The notes under the pieces: generated by a model | What the model was told of the DNA's origin: nothing | Databases searched by the model: none | The model's input: the letters and a program-made list of their open reading frames with translations, nothing else | Part shown: positions 35,970 to 43,240 of the stretch, piece by piece | Position numbering within the stretch: position 1 is the first letter of the stretch | Layout: the number at the start of each line of letters is the position of its first letter | Source: Trichaptum fuscoviolaceum | Taxonomy: Eukaryota > Basidiomycota > Agaricomycetes > Hymenochaetales > Trichaptaceae | Direction: 5' to 3' | NCBI GenBank assembly: GCA_910574455.1 | Contig: CAJSYZ010000003.1 | Location: forward strand, 496,001 to 560,000 | DNA length: 64,000 nt | Program-made: the position numbers and the translations under genes

Positions 35970-37393
35970 TCGAGGATGAAGGGTTTCTCAAGGTCGGGCA
36001 TCGCAAGGACCGGTGCCTCAGCAAACTTCTTCTTCAGACCATCGAAGGACTCTTGCTGGCGGGTAGTCCAGCGCCACTGGACATCCTTCCGCAACAATTC
36101 GGTCATGGGAACCGCCAGCTTCGAGAAGTCCTTGATAAAACGTCGGTAGAAGTTTGCGAACCCCAAGAAAGCCTGAATGTCCTTCACCTTCGCCGGAGTC
36201 GGCCAGTCGGCCACCGCTTCGACCTTCTTCGGATCCATCGAGATAATTCCAGAGCCAATGATCATACCCAGGTACTCAATGGAGTCCTTGTGGAACTCGC
36301 ACTTTTCGGGCTTACAGAACAGGTCGTACTTTTCCAAACGTCGGAGTACCTCCTTAACGTGTTCCTCGTGCTCCGACTCGTTCTCCGAAAAAATGCAGAT
36401 GTCATCGAGGTAGATAATGACAATAACATCCAGCATATCCTTGAAGAGCTCGTTCATCATCCGCTGAAACGTAGCGGGTGCGTTCGTAAGTCCGAAAGTC
36501 ATAACGGTCGGTTCGAAGTGGCCCTCCTGAGTCCGAAAAGCGGCCTTCCACTCGTCGCCTTCCTTGATGCGGATATTGTTGTATCCGGCCCGCAAGTCGA
36601 GCTTGGTGAAAACGCGGGCCTTCTTCAAGGAATCGATGAGTTCTGTGGTCAGGGGAAGCGGGTACCGATTTTTGATGGTGATTTCATTGAGTTTTCGGTA
36701 GTCGACGACCATCCGAAGCGATCCGTCCTTCTTCTTGATAAAGAAGACCGGAGCAGCGGCGGGGGACTTCGACGGACGGATGTAGCCCTTGCGGAGGTTC
36801 TCCTCAATGAACTCCTTCAAGGCTGCACGTTCCGCCGGTGCCATTGGATAGATCTTGCTGTACGAAGGTGTCGATCCGGGCTCCAAGTCGATCGCATGGT
36901 CAAACGGCTTCCTCTCGGGCAACCGTTCGGCCTCTGACTTCGAAAACACCTTCGCAAACTCGCGGTACTGCGGGGGGACCATCTCCTCGAAGGACTTGTC
37001 ACCCTCCTTCACTGCCGACTTCTCCGCAATCGCCTGCAACCAGGTATACGAGGCCGCAACTTTATGCACAAAGTCCGGATCGTCCGCCACATAGAACTGC
37101 TCCGCATCGTGGTAGATGTCCATGTACTTTTCGGAGTACCGAAATCCGGGGGGAATCTTCGCAAGGTCGTCAGACTCACTGTCCGACTCATCTGAATCAT
37201 CACCGACTTCCGCAACGCAGACTCTCGCATGGGGCTGCGGTCGCGGTCGCATCTGTCGACTGTTCTTGCATCGCGCGGCCCGCAACTTGCGAACGGCGCG
37301 GGGTAGCGGTTGTCCGGCTTCTACGACTCTTGCCGCTTCGACGGGGCGGCATTGTTCGGACATCGCGTAAAGCTGATGGTCTCGTCGTTCCAA
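35831..37393 (-). pseudogene. Element 1 pol, reverse transcriptase part
   Basis: The frame carries the Ty3/gypsy reverse transcriptase, including FFIKKKDGSLRMVVDYRKLN, FTKLDLRAGYNNIRI and the catalytic IIYLDDICIFS (Y-x-D-D type), followed by ECDASDFAT at the RNase H start. At that point one base is missing relative to the sister element (ACCGAGCG against ACCGGCGCG) and the frame is lost. At its N-terminal side it is also out of frame with the protease frame near 37358, again consistent with one missing base. Confidence 0.85.
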
Positions 37394-37842
37394 TCAATCT
37401 CCGGGTTATGGTGGTGTAGCCAATCTATCCCAATGATCAACGGATAGTCTCCGATGTTTGCCACTGTGGCATCGACTTCTTCTTTGTGTCCACCAATCTC
37501 CAGAGTAAGTCGGACTTGGTCTGTAATCGGACCACTCTGGTTCAGCGAATCGTCGGCGTTGTACACCTTGATTGGTCGGTCGAGAGGACGAGTACGTAGT
37601 CCGAACTTCCGCACCAGCTTCTGGTTGATAATCACCGAAAATGCACCGCAGTCTAGCAGCGCTCTCATGCTCAAAATCTTTCGGCCGTCACTTATTCTCA
37701 CTGGGACATGGATGAATCGACGCAAACTCTTGTGTATTAGCGAAGTACGATTGTACACAGAGGGATCGGATACATCATCATCTAACAGCGAAAATCGGTT
37801 CGGGGTCTTTGGCGGAACGACCGCGCGCCTAGACCCACTCAA
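37321..37842 (-). pseudogene. Element 1 protease part
   Basis: A retropepsin-like domain with LLDCGAFSVIIN (the D-x-G catalytic loop; the usual D-S/T-G is D-C-G here) and IIGIDWLHHHNPEIDW. It lies in the -1 frame relative to gag and begins exactly at the gag stop. It runs out of frame at RCPNNA, where the sister element reads RCPPQC. Confidence 0.8.
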
Positions 37843-39119
37843 AAACCCTGACTCTTGAGAGCAGCTGCGACCGCTTTGGCGATTTCGTCAACGGTCGGAG
37901 TGCGAGCGGCGTTCACGGTCGGAGTCTCGTCACGGACTTCCTCGAGGGTCGCAGTCGGTGTCTTGGGAGCGGCGGCGGGCGCAGAGGCGGCGGGCGGAGC
38001 GGTGGATGACGAGGCGGCGGTCTGTGAAGCCACCTTTGATCGGACATTTGATCTCTTGCTCCGCTGCGGACAGTCTCGAGCCAGATGTCCATGCTCACCG
38101 CACTGGAAGCAAAGTCCGCGGCGCATCATCTCTTCAGTGCTCAAGCGATCGATGTCCATCGCGTCGGGGTCCCGAGTCGGTCCGCGCGAAGCGGAGTGGT
38201 GTGTCTGCGAGCGGGAGCCCCAGTTCGGACTCCAGTTGTTCTGCTTGAAGCCAGTCCGACGCGCACGCAAGTCCTCATCGTATTCGCAAAGCAGTCGGAC
38301 CCACTGGTCGAAGCTCTTGGTCTCCCGGATCTCCTTGCTCGCCAGATCGTAGCGGAACTGACTGCTGAGTCCGGTCTCGAACACCAACATCTTCCCTTCC
38401 ATCCCCCAGTCCACCTCCGACTCCACCAGCAACGCACGAAACTTCGCCGCATACTCCGACACCGTGTCCTTGCCCTGGCGCAGTTTCATAAGCTCCTGTC
38501 CGGCGTGGCGCTTGATGTTCGGACGTCCGAACGCGGACTGGAGGGACGCTAGGAAGAGTTCCAAATCGGTCATGAGAGCGGGGACTTCGGTGCCCTCGAG
38601 GGCGGCGGTCGTGTGCGGACGAGCCCATTGTTCAGCGGGCCCGCGGAGTAGCGAAGCGGCCCATAGACAGGCCATCGTCGGACTGCCTACAAACTCCTGG
38701 GGGCGCATCCGGACATAAAGTCGGACCTTCTGCGACCACTCCTCAAAGCTGATACTCTCCGCCTCCTTATCTTTCGGCGTACGCCCATAGAACGCGGGCG
38801 GGGCACCGACCTTCGGACCCTTGGGAGTGCGGGTCGCGCCTTCCTGCGCATTTCGGACAAACAGGTTCATGAAGTCGTGGAGGCGCTGGTTTTCGGCGGT
38901 CACCTCCTGCAGGTGTGACTGGAGAGGTCGGGTGGCATCATTGATAGCCTGGAGGACGTCTGGGGGGAGGTCTCCGCTCTGCTGGGGCGGCGGTGCGGCC
39001 TGTGGGGGAGCAGCACCCGGAGTCGGAGTCGGAGCAGCGCCTGGCGCGGGCGCTGCTTGCGCGGGGTTGATCGGGTCGGTCATATCTTTGTCGGAGTCTT
39101 CTTGTCCGAATCTTCCCAT
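37839..39119 (-). CDS. Element 1 Gag (capsid-nucleocapsid)
   Basis: The 426-residue frame starts MGRFGQEDSDKDMTDP. It has a Pro/Ala-rich N-terminal region, a retrotransposon Gag core (from about FEEWSQKVRLYVRMRPQEF to LRQGKDTVSEYAAKFRALL) and a CCHC zinc knuckle CFQCGEHGHLARDC, then an Ala/Pro-rich tail. The stop at 37839-37841 directly follows a run of five T on the coding strand (37841-37845), and the protease frame opens at -1 there. Gag packages element RNA into virus-like particles in the cytoplasm. Confidence 0.9.
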   Translation of the reverse strand: MGRFGQEDSDKDMTDPINPAQAAPAPGAAPTPTPGAAPPQAAPPPQQSGDLPPDVLQAINDATRPLQSHLQEVTAENQRLHDFMNLFVRNAQEGATRTPKGPKVGAPPAFYGRTPKDKEAESISFEEWSQKVRLYVRMRPQEFVGSPTMACLWAASLLRGPAEQWARPHTTAALEGTEVPALMTDLELFLASLQSAFGRPNIKRHAGQELMKLRQGKDTVSEYAAKFRALLVESEVDWGMEGKMLVFETGLSSQFRYDLASKEIRETKSFDQWVRLLCEYDEDLRARRTGFKQNNWSPNWGSRSQTHHSASRGPTRDPDAMDIDRLSTEEMMRRGLCFQCGEHGHLARDCPQRSKRSNVRSKVASQTAASSSTAPPAASAPAAAPKTPTATLEEVRDETPTVNAARTPTVDEIAKAVAAALKSQGF

Positions 39120-39170
39120 TCAGAGGGATCAAAAATCGGTCGGTGCAATCGCAGGGCGTCGAAAGAACAA

Positions 39171-39181
39171 ACTTTTGGCCT
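39171..39181 (-). promoter_or_regulatory. Element 1 primer-binding site (self-priming type)
   Basis: AGGCCAAAAGT on the minus strand lies 2 nt inside the 5' LTR boundary and is perfectly complementary to ACTTTTGGCCT within the LTR (39355-39365). There is no TGG-type tRNA complement at this position. Confidence 0.75.
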
Positions 39182-39183
39182 AA

Positions 39184-39758
39184 TGTTACGACCTAGAGTG
39201 GTTCCTTCGCTTTCGAGACCCTGAATCGGACACAGACGACGATCGGACGCAATGAGCGGTGGTTCTCACTCTGAGAAGCACTTTACAAGTCAATTAAGCT
39301 ATTCTACACATCAGAGCTAAAGATAAACACATCACCTGAGAAGCACTTTACAAGAGGCCAAAAGTGGAGTGCTTCGCAGGGGGATCCGCGGTTTTGATGA
39401 ACAAAGGCAAAAACTATACAGTACCAAGCCACTGGACCCTGATCCGACTAGGTCCGACCTATACCGCTGACGTAAGTCGGAGTTCGGGGTCCCGCTCTAG
39501 TCGGGGTCCCGCATCGGTAGAGCGGAGGTTCGAGTCGGAGTGGCGGAAGAAAGAAAGAAAGGAGAATTGTTTGCAGGGCGCTTGTCCTAGCGGCCTGCAA
39601 ACATACAGGCAAGTAATCTATGCAAAAAGGAAGAGAATCGGAGTTAAAGAAAGTCCGGTTTCGGACCGGACATGTCGGGGATCCGACTCGGAGTGTGATC
39701 GTAAAAGAAAATAAAGGAAAATAAAAGAAATAAAATAACCTGAGGTGGATTCCTGACA
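39184..39758 (-). repeat. Element 1 5' LTR
   Basis: This LTR is 575 bp and identical by eye to 33423-33997. The self-primer 11-mer is at 39355-39365. Two copies of a CTTGTAAAGTGCTTCTCAG motif follow it on the minus strand. No good TATA box is visible, only a weak A-rich stretch about 30 bp upstream. Confidence 0.9.
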
Positions 39759-40038
39759 GGAATGCGACACCCCTTGCAAGTGGAAGCGGCCGCATATTTG
39801 TTCGAAGTGCGGAAAGGGGGATCACACGGAGCCCAAATGCCCCTCGGCATCTTCCGCGTAGGGTCAGCAGGCAATGGGGACACCGTCTACATCCAAGATA
39901 ACCGGCCCCCATTGCTCCGTGACCTCGGGTTCTTTACATGTACCCAACTCAGTACCGTTTTCTCACGCCACTCTGTTTCCTCCTCTCGCGTTACCAAAGT
40001 CACGTCCAAACACACTCCCACGCGCTAATCAACCCTTG

Positions 40039-40100
40039 ATGTACATTAATGAACATGATACCCCTGCCCAATCTAATCTAAACCCAGATGCATGGCAACT
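40039..40100 (+). pseudogene. Truncated start of a second retroelement frame
   Basis: From ATG 40039 the frame reads MYINEHDTPAQSNLNPDAW and is then cut at 40100 by the inverted-arm junction. The NPDAW stretch resembles the beginning of reverse-transcriptase frames of basidiomycete DIRS-like elements. Only about 20 residues survive, so this is a suggestion. Confidence 0.3.
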
Positions 40101-41123
40101 TCATCAGGGAAACTTCCTTTTGCTTACGGCGACTGACGCGTCCTGACGCGTCCTGATTTGGCTGGCACCTGTCTGAAGGGTCGCTACTTCGTCTGAAAAT
40201 ACACTGATTGCCTTATCTCACTGAAATAAGGAGTGTTTCAGGATGCAAGCCGTCTCTCAGTGCATCAGAATGCAAGTCAGGATTTCAGTGCTCAAGTGTA
40301 ATACATCAGAGATTGCTAACGGCGGCTGGCGCGTCCTGGAGCTTCCTTAAATGGGTTGAAGCATTGTCATGCCTGCCTGAAGTGTTGCCTGGCTGCCTGA
40401 TGGCCTTAAAACGGCGTTTCAGGACAAAATCAGTGCGTAAGGAAGGCTGTACATCAGGTGGCAAGTCAGACTCAAGTGAGATTTACTACTACTACCACTA
40501 CTGTACTCAAGTGAACTTGAACCTCTGTTTTGAGATTTCAAGCTACCTTCATCTTCATGACATCTTGAAAGCGACAGCAAACACCATTGACAACCTCAGT
40601 CTACAATGATCATTCAACGAGAAGCAATTCAATAATAGATACAATCACGATGCTCCTGGCAACTTTTGAAGACAAGAGCATGCACTCAACAATTTACTCA
40701 ACAAGATAACACCGTTAGCACTATTCAAACGGGCCTCAGCCTACTCAATATCGAGCATTGGGAAGTGATGGATTATTGTATCCGGTAAGGCCAAGGCATC
40801 TTGATTCAAGACGGAAGCAACAGCAAACGTGCTGTGCGCGTCGATTGCCGCATCTAATAGAGCAGATGCAAGTGAGAAGATGGTCAGCCTGAGTGACAAC
40901 TTGAAAAGGATAACTTACAATGGACTTGAGCAGCCGACAGCTCAACTTCGGCCCAATTGCTCATCGTGACCAAGACATCTTTTTCGATGTTTGTCTGCAG
41001 GAGCCTGCCCGCCATCTCCTCCAGCTTTATAAACGGTTGCGGAAACTTGAACCAGAGACGGGGGTTCAGAAGCAGCTGGAGCCAAGTTGGCGTTCTTGGC
41101 CAGAAATCGGGGTAAACGAAGCG

Positions 41124-41942
41124 TGTCGAGATCCCGGGCTCCTTTTCTCATTTCCCGCACTTTCCCGCCAAGGATCCCGACATGAGCAGACAAACCCGCG
41201 GGGAGAATCCCGCCATTGGATTCCCCGCGCGAAACCTCATTCCCGAATCGCACGATCCCATGCTCACGTGACTTATCCCGCACCACCGTCCCGGCAACCA
41301 TGCACGCATGCACACACTCATTTACGACGACCCGCCACGGCACACGTACATTCACTTATCAACATACGCTCATTAATCCGTTAAGTACCTCAAGGTGACG
41401 ACCTGCAACAGCCTGGCATACCTAGTCTGGCTAGTCGCGGCCCCGGACCGGACGCTGACGTCCACGGACAGGCCGTAGCCATCTGGAGAGACGGGATAGA
41501 CATGCCTAGCAGTGCGGTCGTAGCATGTATCGTTTGTAGTAGATAGGTGCGCATTGCGCAAGGACACTTAGCGTAGATTAACTATACAGTCTTTACGAAG
41601 TAGATAAATAGCTGTAGGCATCGTAAGGAGCACCCCACTTTTGACCTCTTGTGGAGTGCTTCCTTAGGTGCGATCTCTCTCTTTTCTCCTGTGTAGTTAG
41701 TTGCGCAATACTTACTTGTGGAGTGCTTCCTTAGGGATCCGCTTACTTGACGTTCAAAGCAGTGAAGAGTCCTAGCTGGCCTTGAGAATCCCGCGACGCG
41801 CCTGGATAGAATCCCGCGCGTTTCCCGCCTGAATTCCCACGCTCGTTCCCCGTCGCGAATCCAGATTCCCGAACGCGGGTTCTTGTCGCGAATTCCAGTT
41901 TCCCGAAACTGTTTCCCGCTACAATTCCCGACGGTCGTAACA
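41124..41942 (+). repeat. Element 2 5' LTR
   Basis: 819 bp from TGTCGAGATCCCGGGC to GGTCGTAACA, with U3 at 41124-41636. The last third is packed with TTCCCG/AATTCCCG words. It is identical by eye to 47013-47831. Confidence 0.9.
41603..41647 (+). promoter_or_regulatory. Element 2 LTR promoter and self-primer
   Basis: A GATAAATA box (41603-41610) lies about 30 bp before ACTTTTGACCT (41637-41647). That 11-mer is the exact complement of the primer-binding site at 41945-41955. If transcription starts at 41637, the RNA 5' end itself would be the primer, as established for Tf1 of fission yeast. Confidence 0.7.
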
Positions 41943-41944
41943 TT

Positions 41945-41955
41945 AGGTCAAAAGT
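41945..41955 (+). promoter_or_regulatory. Element 2 primer-binding site (self-priming type)
   Basis: AGGTCAAAAGT lies 2 nt inside the 5' LTR. Complementarity to the LTR copy is exactly 11 nt and stops on both sides. No tRNA-type TGG start is present. Confidence 0.75.
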
Positions 41956-42031
41956 CCTGGCTCACCGCCGCTCGGACTCGACACCCTCACGCTCTTTACT
42001 TCTACCCCCGCACCCGTACCGCCGACCCGCG

Positions 42032-43240
42032 ATGTCGTCCCACCAGGAATGGGGAGGACTCGCAGACACCTTCGCTTTCCCGTCCCCTAGCTCCTCGATG
42101 GAGGAAGACAAACTCCAGCCCATCCTTGAGCGCCTCGACACCCTCGAAAAGCGCTACTCCAAGCTAGTCAACGAACACAATCAGGTCCAGAACACAGTCG
42201 CCCAGCTCAAGCACGCCAACCAGGCGTTAGAAGCCCAAATCGCGAGTCAGCCCGCCTCCCCGTCTGGGGGCGGAGCAGGGCTCAAGATGAAGCTTCCCGA
42301 CACCTTCGAAGGCGAACGAGCCAAGCTGGAGAACTGGATTCACCAGATTAAGCTCTACCTGTTCGGACAACATCCGGGACTAGACGAAACCCGCAAGGTC
42401 GCATTTGCTCTGATGCTACTGCGGGGGCCGGCGCAAGACTGGGCACGACCCATCCTAGATCGACTCCAGGACATCCCGACACCGCCAGAAGCCGCCAGCC
42501 TGGAGGCCCTGTTCGCCGCCCTTCGCGCCTCTTACGGGGAAATCGATGCAGACAAAGCCGCAGCCGACAAGCTGATGCGCCTACGCCAGACAGGAACGGT
42601 CGCCGAGTTTGCGTCGCAATTCCGTGCCCTCCAAGCCCTCACCGGGTGGCCCAAGGACGCAACGACGGATGTCATCTACCTCGACATGTTCCGGAAGGGA
42701 CTCAAAGACCAGGTTCGCCAGCACATCGCCAGCACAGAGGCGAAGGATATGAAATTCGATGCCTACGTCAACTGGGTTTCCGAGACGGACGAGAAGCTAA
42801 GGCTCGCACACGCCTATGGACCAGTATCAAAGCCAGCGGCTACGCCCCGAAGCAATCCCGGCACCACTAGTTCAGCTCCGCGTACGATCCCGACTGCGGG
42901 CGCAAGCTCGACGAAGGATCCCAACGCAATGGAGATTGACAGGGTGCGCCGGGAGCGCAGGAGTAAGGGACTATGCTACTACTGCGGAGAGAAAGACCAT
43001 TTGGTGAGCGATTGCCCAACGCGACCGCCATCCCGAAACCTAAAGGCGACGAAATCCACGTCCCCGTCGAGCCCATCGCCCCCCGCGCTCCAGTCGTTCG
43101 AAGAAACGCTCAAACGTATGGCGGAACAGTACGTCCAGAATGTGCAGCAGTCCGTGCTACAGAACGCATTCGCCGCCATGACGCCCGCCGCCAAGAACGT
43201 TCACAATCCCGAAGCCCCGCCCCCAGCGGATTTTCAGTAG
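42032..43240 (+). CDS. Element 2 Gag
   Basis: The 402-residue frame has a coiled-coil-prone N terminus (LERLDTLEKRYSKLVNEHNQ), a Gag capsid core (LENWIHQIKLYLFGQ to VAEFASQFRALQ) and a CCHC knuckle CYYCGEKDHLVSDC, with a Pro-rich tail. It overlaps the pol frame, which lies at -1. TTTT at 43231-43234 is the last run before the gag stop at 43238-43240. Confidence 0.9.
   Translation: MSSHQEWGGLADTFAFPSPSSSMEEDKLQPILERLDTLEKRYSKLVNEHNQVQNTVAQLKHANQALEAQIASQPASPSGGGAGLKMKLPDTFEGERAKLENWIHQIKLYLFGQHPGLDETRKVAFALMLLRGPAQDWARPILDRLQDIPTPPEAASLEALFAALRASYGEIDADKAAADKLMRLRQTGTVAEFASQFRALQALTGWPKDATTDVIYLDMFRKGLKDQVRQHIASTEAKDMKFDAYVNWVSETDEKLRLAHAYGPVSKPAATPRSNPGTTSSAPRTIPTAGASSTKDPNAMEIDRVRRERRSKGLCYYCGEKDHLVSDCPTRPPSRNLKATKSTSPSSPSPPALQSFEETLKRMAEQYVQNVQQSVLQNAFAAMTPAAKNVHNPEAPPPADFQ

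Larger units (their letters stand above)
33423..39758 (-). mobile_element. Full-length Ty3/gypsy chromovirus (element 1)
   Basis: The element is 6336 bp with two 575-bp LTRs (33423-33997 and 39184-39758) that read identically. It has TG...CA termini and a GGAAT target duplication (33418-33422, 39759-39763). On the minus strand the order is 5' LTR, primer site, gag, protease, reverse transcriptase, RNase H, integrase, chromodomain, polypurine tract, 3' LTR. The pol region is broken by two apparent single-base deletions. Identical LTRs point to a very recent insertion. Confidence 0.95.
32414..39861 (+). pseudogene. Gag-like zinc-knuckle protein, interrupted by gypsy element
   Basis: The frame starts at ATG 32414 (MPPRTKRSK), runs through a Ser/Thr/Pro-rich region and a folded central part (LITLFPDVSATVLACIL onward, to about residue 335). 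It is cut at 33422 by the 6336-bp gypsy element. Removing the element and one copy of its GGAAT target joins 33422 to 39764 in frame. The gene then finishes at TAG 39859-39861 with a complete Cys/His cluster of the pattern C-x2-W-N-x-G-x-C, C-x6-H-x-C-x2-C, H-x4-C. The element sits inside the zinc-binding cluster itself. Similar clusters occur in gag-like proteins of tyrosine-recombinase retroelements. An upstream in-frame extension to 32300 exists, but the 32414 ATG fits the protein start better. Confidence 0.6.
32136..40100 (+). mobile_element. 5' part of a probable DIRS/Ngaro-like retroelement, split by gypsy
   Basis: Sequence unrelated to tandem unit 3 begins near 32136 and ends at 40100, where the right inverted arm starts. 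It contains a 10-bp-arm hairpin, two direct copies of CTTCTTACGCATCGCTCGCAG near 32305 and 32350 with a partial inverse copy near 32274, a gag-like zinc-knuckle gene, and the start of a second frame reading TPAQSNLNPDAW. In tyrosine-recombinase retroelements of basidiomycetes a gag with this knuckle type precedes a reverse-transcriptase frame beginning near a TPLNPDA-like motif, which is why I favour this class. The assignment is from memory of family motifs. No reverse-transcriptase catalytic region or recombinase is left to confirm it. Confidence 0.5.
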
